Of a stretch of 64,000 nt of DNA, positions 1 through 8,988 are shown piece after piece. A program made the translations under genes and the position numbers. Every line of letters begins with the position of its first letter. Within the stretch, counting starts at the first letter, position 1. This stretch comes from Psychrobacter sp. PG1 (lineage in GTDB: Bacteria; Pseudomonadota; Gammaproteobacteria; Pseudomonadales; Moraxellaceae): assembly GCF_014897815.1 (NCBI RefSeq), contig NZ_JABUZG010000048.1, positions 122,634 to 186,633 of the forward strand, given 5' to 3'. The notes beneath the pieces are model-generated. The model was not told where the DNA came from and did not search any database. It saw nothing but the letters and a program-made list of their open reading frames with translations.

Positions 1-3000
1 CCAATAGAATAATTGTGCCAGCGCACGTACTTGCGGGGTATAAATCAGCAGCCCTGCTTCACGCAATGTCGGCAGGATTTGCATCAGTAATAACGTAGCA
101 TCATGGTCGTGAATACCTTTGTCATAGCCGAGCTGATAGCGAGGGGTGGCGTAAGCTTTGACCAGTTTGGACAATGGGCTGTCATTATCAATATCGCCAT
201 TCACATCAAGGGTAATGACCGTCGCATCGTATGCTTGATATAGACGGTCTTCAGTCAAGTCCTCTTGGCTATTTTTGGCACTTTCGATAATGCTATATGC
301 CAAATACTCGGCGCGGTAGACGATATCGGACTCAGAGGCGATATTCATGTCCCAATACGGGCGCAAGGCGTTCAGCTCAGTATTATTAAGCACTTCATAA
401 TAGTCTGTGCCCGTTAGATGTAGATTTAAAACACGATTGCCATCTGACTGTTGACGACTCAATAATGTCAAATCAAGTAGCTGAGTATTGACCGAAAAAC
501 GATGCTTGCCCAGTTTAATAATCTGACCACCATCTTCAAACAAGTCCGACTTATCTTTTAGACTCTTATAACTCTCGATTTGAATGGCTTTTAGGCGGGC
601 ATCGATGTCATCAGCTTTTACACTAAAGCCCATCGCTTGTAGCTCTTTTGCGATGTTGCAGACTTTTTGTACCAGACCATCAGCCGCAAAATACGTATTT
701 AGCGCTTCTTCCTCTGTAAAGCCTGTGACACCAGTGCTTTGCGTACGTTTTTTAATACTCTCAAGCATTCGTAGCGCGCCATCACCTAAGTTTTGCGCTT
801 TGCGGTTGCGGGCATCGAGCAATTGCTGCTTATGATTTTCAAAGGTCTCGTAAATCTCTTCACGCTTACTGATGATATCGGCTAAAAACTGATCGCCGCT
901 GTTGGTCTCTGGATCAGCGAACTGACTTTCTAATTCTTCTAGCTGCACCAATAGCTTAGCCATTTGCTCATCTGATTTCTCAGGGGTATTGGCAATAGAT
1001 AACGCATTGGCAATCGATTGCCCGAATAGCTTAAACTGCGCACCAAATTGTGCAACGGCCTCCGCTGAGCCTAGATTTTTGCGTTTATGATTGAGCTTGG
1101 CTTTGCTCTGGTTCAAGCTCGCATAAATGGTCGATATGTCATCGATGATTTGCGTACGTACGGTGGCATCGGCAACATCTAATGTGCCTAGTAGCTCCGT
1201 TAGCAGATCTAACCCTTGCGCCGTCTCGTCGATTTTATCCAATACAGGTTTTAGCTCGGCATTGGTTTCTGCGGTGTTCAAGCGCTCACTGACATCGACT
1301 AATATGCCTTCGTAACTTGAGAGCGCCTCTTCGCCACTTAAAAACAGCACAGTCTTTTCAGCCAGCTCGCTTTCGGCTTCTTCTAGCTGCGTCTGCAATG
1401 CTTGTAGTTTATCGGCATCTAGATAACGCAAATCTTCCAAGCTGACCAAACGGCCTTTTTGGCGTCTTAACGCTGACAACTGATCGACATAATCACTGGC
1501 CGACTCAAAACTAGTAACGCGTATCTGCCGCAAAATCTCACTTTGCTGCGTATCGGCATCGGCTAACGCGGTTTGGGTTTGCTTTTGGATACTTTGTACT
1601 TTAGCGAACTCATCAATCACTAGCTCAGCCGTGGCCGTCACTTCTTTAATACTACTGGCGACTTCGCTCAGCTCAGGTTCAGACAACCAATAATAGCTGT
1701 CAAAGAGTCGGCTGGTATTATTAGTAAGCTCTTCATAGAGTTTTTGTGACACGCTTTGATTATCAATCAGGCGCGTGATGCTATAAAGGTCTGAGATACC
1801 GCGCACCAATTCTTTATTACCAATCTTGCCATAAAAACTCGTGCTCTCTGGCAGCTCACTCACATACTCGTGTGAGGCATAAGGCGTGTGCCATATCTGC
1901 ATTGGATGAATACGAGATGGCTCACTTTGGTCACTAAACAGCACCAAGCGACCATTCTCAGCCAAGGCCATACCGTTGCAATAGATAGGATTTGCCAATT
2001 GCTTTTTAATCAGGTTATAAGGGAACAGCCCCGTGACGCCCAAGTCTCTGTCGTAAAATAAAAATAGAACATCTTCCCCATTTGGCGAGACAATTTTACG
2101 CTTAAACCGTAAGTCATTAGCACCAACGTTATTGGCCTCAAACAGCTTATACTCACCCGTTTGCAGATAATAACCACCCGGAAACATGATGCCGTGGTCT
2201 TCTGGTAGCTGGACACATGATTGACCAATCGCATCCAAACGCAGCACCGCTTCGGTCAAAGTGTTGTAAACGAAATAACGGTAGTCCTCTTCACGATAGG
2301 GCAATATCTTGAGCAGTATTAGACTGCCGACTTTGGCATACGCAATCTCAGCATCCGTCAGCGACTGGGTACGATCATTGACCGGTTCGCTATAAATACC
2401 CTGACCTGACTGCGTATTGTCCTCAATCTTGATGGTCAAATCGCCACCGACCGTTTCCACAAATATCGTGTCTAAGATATTCATATGTGGATATTTGCCA
2501 TTCACCATTTGATCACGGGTGGTCTCAATCCAGTCGAAATCATAAGCAGGCGGCAGCTCAATATCACGCTCGCCTCGATTGTCCACATAAGCGACTTGCG
2601 CCGACTCTGGCGTACCTTGGCTAAAATCTAACGCAAAACGGAACACTCGAATATCGGTGATGCGCTCGCCAATCTGAAACGCCAATAGCAATTTGCTGTC
2701 TTTAACTGTTATTTGAATCAGGCGTGTTTGCTTGTAGTATCGATACAGCTCATTGAAGTCTTGGACAAAGGCGTCTTGAGCCAAAAAAGTCCCTTTTAGG
2801 TCTACTTCTTCGAGCTGATACTCTTCTTCATTACCAACTGGCTCGTTCAGACGATATAACGACAATACGTCCTTAATATTACTCGCGCGTTTGAGCCCCA
2901 TAAAAACGTTGTAGCCAAACAGCAAATAATCACCGACCTGCACCATATCTTGCGCCACACAGTTGTGCTCGGTACGAATACGAGTACGGGCAATAACTTG

Positions 3001-3204
3001 CATCTGGGTGCTGCCAAACTCTTCGAGACGCGCATTATTTAGCGTCTGCGTTTGCTGCTCTAAGCGGCTGCCTTGCTCGGTTAAACGCTTTTTGATGAGC
3101 TCATAAGCATTGCCTGAAGCAACTGCCTGATCGGTTTGGTTAGCTTGATTAGCGCTATTATTATCGTTGCTATCTGAGTTCTTTGAAGTTTGCGTGTCCG
3201 CCAT
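1..3204 (-). CDS. DUF3686-like giant AAA-type ATPase ('DNA repair ATPase'), N-terminal 1068 residues
   Basis: The frame is open from an ATG at 3204 to the window edge, so only the N-terminal 1068 residues are visible and the C-terminus is missing. Residues 1-30 are Ser/Asn/Gln-rich. Residues of roughly 40-500 look like a beta-rich globular domain (many GYxLF, IRVFRFALDF, ILPYREEDYRYFVY-type strands), which I recognise as the DUF3686 type annotated 'ATPase involved in DNA repair'. Residues of about 520-800 are long charged coiled-coil stretches. The AAA module of this family would lie downstream, outside the window, so the ATPase activity is inferred from the family, not seen. It is followed upstream on the same strand by a flotillin and an OB-fold membrane protein, which suggests a membrane-associated role rather than classical DNA repair. 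No competing start with a better ribosome binding site was found. Confidence 0.6.
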   Translation of the reverse strand, partial: MADTQTSKNSDSNDNNSANQANQTDQAVASGNAYELIKKRLTEQGSRLEQQTQTLNNARLEEFGSTQMQVIARTRIRTEHNCVAQDMVQVGDYLLFGYNVFMGLKRASNIKDVLSLYRLNEPVGNEEEYQLEEVDLKGTFLAQDAFVQDFNELYRYYKQTRLIQITVKDSKLLLAFQIGERITDIRVFRFALDFSQGTPESAQVAYVDNRGERDIELPPAYDFDWIETTRDQMVNGKYPHMNILDTIFVETVGGDLTIKIEDNTQSGQGIYSEPVNDRTQSLTDAEIAYAKVGSLILLKILPYREEDYRYFVYNTLTEAVLRLDAIGQSCVQLPEDHGIMFPGGYYLQTGEYKLFEANNVGANDLRFKRKIVSPNGEDVLFLFYDRDLGVTGLFPYNLIKKQLANPIYCNGMALAENGRLVLFSDQSEPSRIHPMQIWHTPYASHEYVSELPESTSFYGKIGNKELVRGISDLYSITRLIDNQSVSQKLYEELTNNTSRLFDSYYWLSEPELSEVASSIKEVTATAELVIDEFAKVQSIQKQTQTALADADTQQSEILRQIRVTSFESASDYVDQLSALRRQKGRLVSLEDLRYLDADKLQALQTQLEEAESELAEKTVLFLSGEEALSSYEGILVDVSERLNTAETNAELKPVLDKIDETAQGLDLLTELLGTLDVADATVRTQIIDDISTIYASLNQSKAKLNHKRKNLGSAEAVAQFGAQFKLFGQSIANALSIANTPEKSDEQMAKLLVQLEELESQFADPETNSGDQFLADIISKREEIYETFENHKQQLLDARNRKAQNLGDGALRMLESIKKRTQSTGVTGFTEEEALNTYFAADGLVQKVCNIAKELQAMGFSVKADDIDARLKAIQIESYKSLKDKSDLFEDGGQIIKLGKHRFSVNTQLLDLTLLSRQQSDGNRVLNLHLTGTDYYEVLNNTELNALRPYWDMNIASESDIVYRAEYLAYSIIESAKNSQEDLTEDRLYQAYDATVITLDVNGDIDNDSPLSKLVKAYATPRYQLGYDKGIHDHDATLLLMQILPTLREAGLLIYTPQVRALAQLFYW

Positions 3205-3234
3205 CGTTGCTCGTCCGTTTCTGTTTTTACATAA

Positions 3235-3341
3235 TATAGTTAATCCTTTATAAAAGAGCTACAGCGTTAACCTCGCTTGAAGTATCACATATACATCTGC
3301 ACTCGGTTGCCTTGTATCTCTTTTAAACTGAATCCACTATA
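3235..3341. repeat. Short dispersed intergenic repeat, family B, copy 1 (107 bp)
   Basis: The element starts with TATAGTTAATCC and ends with GAATCCACTATA, so its ends are imperfect inverted repeats. In reverse complement its core (CAAGGCAACCGAGTGCAGAT, then ACTTCAAGCGAGGTTAACGC) matches the sequence at 51315-51426 closely. It encodes nothing. It is probably a small non-autonomous mobile or palindromic element. Confidence 0.7.
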
Positions 3342-3578
3342 AGAGAATTTTGGGCAATAAAGAATCATTGAAAGTAAAGAAGCACTTGGCTAATCTAAAA
3401 AAACAAGTCGTCACTGCTATTTTTTTAGATTAACCAACTCATCATGATTCGTCATTCTGAATCACCCTGAGTTAGCCAAAAAAATCTGCCGCCTACACGA
3501 TAGATTCTTTATTTTAGAAAATATTACTCATTCATACTGTTAGATAAAAACTTGCTCACTAATAATTACCCATTAAGG

Positions 3579-3754
3579 CTAGGGCGTGTCCTCATTTTAA
3601 ACATGGTGATAAAAATGAGATAAATCGCAGTCAAACAAGGAAAATAGCGCAGATAATATCGAGATATTAGTCAGCTATTTGACGCTGTTTGGCAAGATTT
3701 AACCATTTTTAACCTATTTAGATAACTATCGATTGACTTGAGGACTCGCCCTAG
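3579..3754. mobile_element. MITE-like element, family A, copy 1 (176 bp)
   Basis: The ends are inverted repeats: CTAGGGCGTGTCCTCA at 3579-3594 and TGAGGACTCGCCCTAG at 3739-3754, matching at 15 of 16 positions. A second copy of exactly the same length lies at 58873-59048 and is similar throughout. There is no transposase, so it would have to be moved in trans. The ends are compatible with a TA target duplication (TA-GGGCG...CGCCC-TA), as in IS630/mariner-type elements, but this is inference. Confidence 0.75.
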
Positions 3755-3768
3755 ACATTTAGACCCTA

Positions 3769-5853
3769 TTAATAAGTCGTTTTATCATCATTTTTCTGGT
3801 TTGATTTCATGGCTTGACTGGCCATCACACCATTGATGATACCGCTCAAGGTGTCTGACTTACCCGCTAGGCCATCAATGGCTTTACCGATAGACAGTGA
3901 TTTGGCAAAGTTATCAAAGAAATGCGCTTCGCCGCCAACAATATCGATTTTGGCTTTCTGTAACGCAACTGCCAATACTTCAGCATTTTCTTTCGCAATC
4001 TCTTTACCAGCATCAATCGATGCCAATGCTTCTTGCAATGCTGTCTCAAGGCTCATGCGGAATTCTTCGTGCTCACGTGCCTCTTTGCTCATGCTACCCA
4101 TGGCATTGAATTTCTCGACCAGACCATCTGCTTCGGCTTGGAAATGTGCACGAGTAACTTCGGCTTTTGCCAATCCAACTTCGCGTTCTGCTTTGGCATT
4201 TGACTCACCGCGAGCCGCGATGACTTGAGCATCTGCCATGCCTTTTTCACGCTCAGCTCTAGCGGTAGATTCACCACGAGCGGCGATGATTTCTGCATCG
4301 ACCATACCAATATCACGCTCAGCTTTTGCCTTAGACTCGCCACGAGCCGCGATAACCTCAGCATCTGCCATACCTTTTTCACGATCTGATTGCGCTTCAG
4401 CTTGTCCAGTCGCTTTGATAACATTGGCTTTCGCAATGCCTTCTTTTTCCAAAGAAGCGGCTTTGACTTCTTGGATAGCCGCTTCAGCAAAGCCATGTGC
4501 TGACTCTTCTGCTTTGATACCTTCGGCCATTTTAATTTTGGCTTCTGAATCTTTGGCAGATGCTTCAAGATTCGCGGCAGCCAATGTGGTGATTTCGACG
4601 GCTTTATGCTTGGCAGATAGCTCTTCTGCTTCGGCTTTTTTCACCTGACGTACTTTGATTTCTTCCGCATCGGCTTCTGCTGCTAGGACACGTGTTTGCT
4701 TCGAACGCTCCGCTTCGCTAATTTCGCGAACTTCTTTGATACGCTCTTCTTCTTGCGCAACGGTTTTGTCCACTGCGATACGTTCACGAATGACGTTGGC
4801 GATTTCTTTTTTCTCAAGCTCAATCGCGCGTTCAGCCTCGATACGTTGCAAGTCAACTTCACGCTCACGAGAGACAATTTCTAAATCACGGGCACGCGTG
4901 ACTTTTTCTTCTTCGATGACGACCGCACGCAGACGATTTTGTCCTGCTACTTCGATTTCACGCTGCTGATTCTCACGCTGAATGGCTAAATCTTGCTCAA
5001 CCGAGATAACAGCCGTTTCAGATTTTTTACGCTCTTCTTCTTCAATTTTGCGAGTTTCAGCAGTCTCACGTGCAATCACTGACGAGATTTCACGTTGCTG
5101 TTTGGCTTCGGCATCGGCTTGTTGACGCTCTAGCTCTAGCATCGCCTCTCTGGTTTCGACATTCTTTTTCTTAACAGCCAGTTCTTCATCACGCTCCAGC
5201 TCGTTGGTGATAACGTTCTGAAAAGCCGTTAACTGAGTAATCTTTTTGATACCTTCAGCATCTAAGATATTACTTGAGTCTAATGAAGATTTTGGCGTTT
5301 GCTCTAAGTAATCAATCGCCACATCTTCTAAGACATAGCCGTTCAGATCGTTACCGATTTCTTGAACGATGCTGTCACGAAACTCGCTGCGGTTTTCAAA
5401 CAGTTTGACGAAATCAATCTGTTTACCAACCGTTTTCAATGCTTCAGAGAATTTAGCATTAAATAGCTCGTTGACAGCGACTTTATCTGATGCGCGCTCA
5501 ACCCCAACCGATTTGGCGACTTTTAGCACATCCTCTTCGGTTTCATTGACGCGTAAATAAAATGCCACGGTGATATCAGCACGCATGTTGTCTGCGCAAA
5601 TCAAACCTTCTTTACCGCGTCTGTCTACTTCTAACGTGATGAGCGATATGCGCATCAATTCTTTTTTGTTGATGACTGGCCAAACAAAACCACCATCAAA
5701 ACGTACGGCAATTTTACTCACACCGTTAATAATGAGTGCTTTGCCCTGCTCAACCTTAAAGTAAAAGGCCTTGAGCATCAATAGTGCGACCATCATAAAA
5801 ACAAACGCCAGCACTACAACCACGCCGACGATAATGAGTGTGTCCATATCCAT
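3769..5853 (-). CDS. yqiK: Flotillin / SPFH (band 7) family protein, YqiK type
   Basis: A 694-residue inner-membrane scaffold protein. Residues 5-30 form one hydrophobic N-terminal membrane segment (LIIVGVVVVLAFVFMMVALL). Residues of about 30-190 are the SPFH/band 7 domain, and residues 200-620 are a very long Glu/Ala/Lys/Arg-rich coiled coil of flotillin type. Inside the coiled coil is a 22-residue tandem repeat (DNA 4185-4382) built on the pattern GMADAxVIAARGES. The family organises membrane microdomains; E. coli YqiK is encoded with YqiJ, and here a YqiJ-like gene lies 211 bp upstream on the same strand. The large ATPase gene follows downstream beyond a repeat-filled gap. The start at 5853 gives an MDMD N-terminus directly before the membrane segment, as expected. 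Confidence 0.88.
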   Translation of the reverse strand: MDMDTLIIVGVVVVLAFVFMMVALLMLKAFYFKVEQGKALIINGVSKIAVRFDGGFVWPVINKKELMRISLITLEVDRRGKEGLICADNMRADITVAFYLRVNETEEDVLKVAKSVGVERASDKVAVNELFNAKFSEALKTVGKQIDFVKLFENRSEFRDSIVQEIGNDLNGYVLEDVAIDYLEQTPKSSLDSSNILDAEGIKKITQLTAFQNVITNELERDEELAVKKKNVETREAMLELERQQADAEAKQQREISSVIARETAETRKIEEEERKKSETAVISVEQDLAIQRENQQREIEVAGQNRLRAVVIEEEKVTRARDLEIVSREREVDLQRIEAERAIELEKKEIANVIRERIAVDKTVAQEEERIKEVREISEAERSKQTRVLAAEADAEEIKVRQVKKAEAEELSAKHKAVEITTLAAANLEASAKDSEAKIKMAEGIKAEESAHGFAEAAIQEVKAASLEKEGIAKANVIKATGQAEAQSDREKGMADAEVIAARGESKAKAERDIGMVDAEIIAARGESTARAEREKGMADAQVIAARGESNAKAEREVGLAKAEVTRAHFQAEADGLVEKFNAMGSMSKEAREHEEFRMSLETALQEALASIDAGKEIAKENAEVLAVALQKAKIDIVGGEAHFFDNFAKSLSIGKAIDGLAGKSDTLSGIINGVMASQAMKSNQKNDDKTTY
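4185..4382 (-). repeat. Three 66-bp in-frame tandem repeats inside the flotillin gene
   Basis: Three consecutive 66-bp units (4185-4250, 4251-4316, 4317-4382) encode 22-residue copies such as KGMADAEVIAARGES and IGMVDAEIIAARGES followed by a KAKAER-like tail. The length is a multiple of three, so the coiled coil is lengthened without a frame change. Confidence 0.85.
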
Positions 5854-6064
5854 TCCTTTAATTAAAACATTCCATAATCAATTCTATATAAATCAGATAC
5901 GCTATCACGCCTGCTAACTCTACTATTTATGGCACTGTATATAGCACGTGTGCTTTATAGCCCTGTCATTCGCCTTCGATATATCTGAATTACCTTGAAC
6001 CGACTATCACCAAATTTAAAAATATTTATGTTACTTCTAAAAATGCACAATTTTATTCATACTT

Positions 6065-6730
6065 TTACAATATTTTTTTATCTTCGACGACAGCAACTCG
6101 GTAGGTATTGGCTTCGTCTAAATACTCTATCAACATCACTCTATCGCCTTGTTTTAGCAAACCATCATTGGTGTCTGAACGAATCTTTAATATCAATCCT
6201 GCACCGCCATCATTTAGCTCTGCTTCGCCATGTTTATCTGTGACACTAAGGGTACGCACAACAGCGATCTTACCCACATTATTAGACGAATTACGTTTGG
6301 GAATTTTAGCGATATTTTTGCGAATCGGCGAAATAATAATACCTGTCAACCACATAGAGACGACCAATACGAAAATGAGCGCCCCTGTACCGAATAAATA
6401 ATACAGAACGCCAGAATCGAAATATTGGTGTAAAAAGCTGGTATATAAATAGCTAAGCAACCAACCGATCAAGCTAATTAAGCTTAGTATGATGATTAAA
6501 GGGACACCGTAAAGACCAAATTTGAGCATGAGACCGGTAAAAAAACCAGTCGATGATAAGGTAGAGACATCAGCATCACCGCCTGACTCACCAAGGTCTA
6601 CGCTATCCATATCTGCCATGCCGAGTAAAGACACAATCCAATATAAAGTGACGAACATCACAAGCCCTGTAAAAATAATCGTGGGATATAAACTGATTTT
6701 AGTGATAAAGACTAAAAAAGCTTCTTGCAT
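6065..6730 (-). CDS. yqiJ: OB-fold membrane protein, YqiJ/NfeD-like partner of flotillin
   Basis: A 221-residue membrane protein. Three hydrophobic stretches are visible: near residues 9-30 (LYPTIIFTGLVMFVTLYWIV), about 70-95 (LKFGLYGVPLIIILSLISLI) and about 110-140 (YYLFGTGALIFVLVVSMWL). The C-terminal 80 residues are soluble and resemble an OB fold (GKIAVVRTLS, GDRVMLIEYL, YRVAVVED). The frame is open further upstream to an ATG at 6787, but I prefer the ATG at 6730 because AAAAGGAG precedes it at normal spacing and the first membrane segment then follows at once. Its position before the flotillin gene matches the yqiJ-yqiK arrangement of E. coli. Membrane microdomain or envelope stress function is inferred from the family. 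Confidence 0.8.
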   Translation of the reverse strand: MQEAFLVFITKISLYPTIIFTGLVMFVTLYWIVSLLGMADMDSVDLGESGGDADVSTLSSTGFFTGLMLKFGLYGVPLIIILSLISLIGWLLSYLYTSFLHQYFDSGVLYYLFGTGALIFVLVVSMWLTGIIISPIRKNIAKIPKRNSSNNVGKIAVVRTLSVTDKHGEAELNDGGAGLILKIRSDTNDGLLKQGDRVMLIEYLDEANTYRVAVVEDKKIL

Positions 6731-6912
6731 TGCGCGTATTCTCCTTTTGCTCACCCAATCTATTAGCTCAATGACTTGGTTATGCAAATTGGTATTATGT
6801 GGATGATGCTCACTCGAATTAATGCTGCCAAGTTTACATTTTTTAAATCAACTTATGTTGCTTTATCAAGGATTATATATACATTCCATTACATAATACA
6901 TAGGTTTTGCCT

Positions 6913-7917
6913 TTAACGTCCCCATATTGGAGAGCGCACGACTCCGCCCACCTTACTGCCAATGGCATAACTTGTATTACCAGATAATGAGTGAATGACC
7001 AAGCTGCCGCCATTTTGAACGCCCACTTGTGAAAGCTTTGTCGGATAGACAGCATACTGTGCAGATGGTGACAGACGTGCTGGTTCATCAAGTCCCGTCT
7101 CTGCTAGATTGATAACTTGCCCTGTAGCCAGCGTCATCACCGCAGCCTTACGACCATTGAGATATGCCATACGCTGACCGTCCAAGCTCAGTTGCGGACT
7201 GGCGACATAGCCACTTGTTGGCACAGGCGTGGCACTAGCAGTCTCGAAGTTATAGCGATAGATACGTGGGCGTCCAGCGCGGACTTTATCACTGGTATAG
7301 ACAAAGCTTTGCCCATCACTGGCGTAGCTTGGCTGCACTTCCGTGCTCGGTAACGTAGTGAGCTGTGTGGTCTTACCGTCGCTCAGACGCATCTCATAGA
7401 TATCAGCATTGCCGCCGACCGTCGAGCTATAGAGGAGTTTTTGCCCATCAGGTGAGAACGACGCTGACATATTGCTGCCTTCAGCATTTACCACAAGGTT
7501 GCGGATGTTGCTTTTGCGATCATAGATATAAATCTTAGGATGCTGGCGCGGCGCTTGTTTACTATATCCCAGCAGTTGCCCATCAGCTGACCACGCTGGC
7601 GCATAAATATAACCATTAAGCTGATCGATTAACTGACGATCACTACCATCAGGACGAATGCTATAAAGCGTCGATATCTTTGCAGCTCCGACTCCTTGCT
7701 CCTCGACATAGGCAATACGCCCTTGCCGATCTATCGCTGACATTCGCGCCGTTAGTGGATTGCTCGCACTTATATTACTAGCAGGTGCTTGCATCGTTTT
7801 AGACATCGTACTAGGCAAGGTCTGACAACCCGTCAACAGAATAAAAGTCGTTAGTGCGGTGATATTACTTATCGTTCGTATATTGACGGATGATTTTGAT
7901 ACAAGCATTTTTGACAT
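6913..7917 (-). CDS. TolB-like beta-propeller lipoprotein (PD40/WD40-like repeats)
   Basis: A 334-residue predicted lipoprotein. The N-terminus has a hydrophobic segment ending in the lipobox LLTGC. The remainder holds repeated PD40-type motifs seen in TolB propellers: SADGQLLGYS, SPDGQKLLYSS, ASDGQSFVYTS, SLDGQRMAYL. The longest frame begins with TTG at 7968; the ATG at 7917 leaves a normal signal sequence and is preferred, although the upstream GGACG is only a weak ribosome binding site. It is not the tolB of a tol-pal operon: no tolQRA or pal genes lie nearby. It probably sits in the outer membrane facing the periplasm; ligand unknown. Confidence 0.75.
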   Translation of the reverse strand: MSKMLVSKSSVNIRTISNITALTTFILLTGCQTLPSTMSKTMQAPASNISASNPLTARMSAIDRQGRIAYVEEQGVGAAKISTLYSIRPDGSDRQLIDQLNGYIYAPAWSADGQLLGYSKQAPRQHPKIYIYDRKSNIRNLVVNAEGSNMSASFSPDGQKLLYSSTVGGNADIYEMRLSDGKTTQLTTLPSTEVQPSYASDGQSFVYTSDKVRAGRPRIYRYNFETASATPVPTSGYVASPQLSLDGQRMAYLNGRKAAVMTLATGQVINLAETGLDEPARLSPSAQYAVYPTKLSQVGVQNGGSLVIHSLSGNTSYAIGSKVGGVVRSPIWGR

Positions 7918-8187
7918 AAAATAACGTCCAATAAAGTATTGATTATTGCGTACTGAGAATCTTGACAATCAAGGCTAAAAGATTGAGTGCATTAAAATAT
8001 CCTAGCCTAAAGACTTTACTTAATAGCAAATGACAGTGTAGCGTAAACCATGCCAAATTTTGGACAAAAAAATACCCCACTAGATAGTGAGGCATTTTTA
8101 AAACTACATCTGGCTTTTATTCAACGTTACTTTTATAGAACATTGCTTTTAGCAAATACTATTTAAAAACCATCTGTAATGATTGAA

Positions 8188-8676
8188 TTATTTCGAAACG
8201 GCTTTGAAATGGGCAACTTGATTGCTATTGGTAATGGTCAAAATAGGCGTGTTATTGGCATTTTTACTGATGCTATATTTACCTTGTACGGTCGCTAAAG
8301 TCGCAGTATCAAAACTTGCTTGTGGCTCAGGACATGCCATCATAGTAGATAAAACGTTGCCTAATACGACATTGCCATTCACAACCTTGTAGTCAGCACC
8401 CATGTTATTACAGGTGTTCATAAAGGTCACACGGTCACTGCCGCTATCCTTGAAGAACTTTAGCGTCAATGGCTTCGCTGGATCAAAGAACAATTGGCTA
8501 ACTTTGTCGCCATTGCTGCGTTTTGCGTCAACTAGCTGCCAATCATATGCTTGTAGCGTATTAGAAGTAATTGGTTGAGTCACTGGCGCTGTTACGCTAG
8601 GGGTGGTTTGGCAACCAGCAGCCAATGTACCTACCGCAAGTGTCGCTGCCATCATCATTTTAGTCATGTTTTTCAT
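8188..8676 (-). CDS. META-domain (HslJ-like) lipoprotein
   Basis: A 162-residue predicted lipoprotein. The signal peptide MKNMTKMMMAATLAVGTL ends in the lipobox LAAGC. The rest fits the META/HslJ fold: YDWQLVDAK near the start, then the typical NTCNNMGADY and MMACPEPQ segments that carry the conserved cysteines. The start at 8676 is set by AGAGGAG seven bases upstream; the longer frame from 8730 lacks such a site. HslJ-type proteins are linked to heat shock and novobiocin resistance in E. coli, but the role here is unknown. Confidence 0.82.
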   Translation of the reverse strand: MKNMTKMMMAATLAVGTLAAGCQTTPSVTAPVTQPITSNTLQAYDWQLVDAKRSNGDKVSQLFFDPAKPLTLKFFKDSGSDRVTFMNTCNNMGADYKVVNGNVVLGNVLSTMMACPEPQASFDTATLATVQGKYSISKNANNTPILTITNSNQVAHFKAVSK

Positions 8677-8988
8677 ATAAACTCCTCTAGTGGTTTTTTT
8701 AGAATAAAAAATAGCTCTTATCCTAAACATTCATTTTTATTATGATTAATTTACTGTTTTATTCATTATTCTCAATAATGCGGTCATTATGCACAACTGG
8801 AGCTTAACTGACATTATAGATTGAGTGTATGATTACCCTGTTATTTGTTGCGCTCTATAGTCTTTTTGCTAACCTCTATTGTTAGACGGTACATTAACTG
8901 CTAACACTTTTTCTATAACTTCTCGAATATACTCTGAAAACCGACAATTTCTCGTTAAAATTATCGTTTTACTTATTTATGTTAGGCA
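8677..8988. other. Intergenic region, no gene seen (312 bp)
   Basis: AT-rich sequence between the META-domain lipoprotein start and the lipase chaperone stop. I see no convincing reading frame, tRNA or strong terminator. It presumably holds the promoter of the lipoprotein. Confidence 0.5.

Noticed and set aside
3833..4969. Several Ser/Ala-rich plus-strand frames
   Set aside because: They are antisense shadows of the repetitive flotillin coiled coil.
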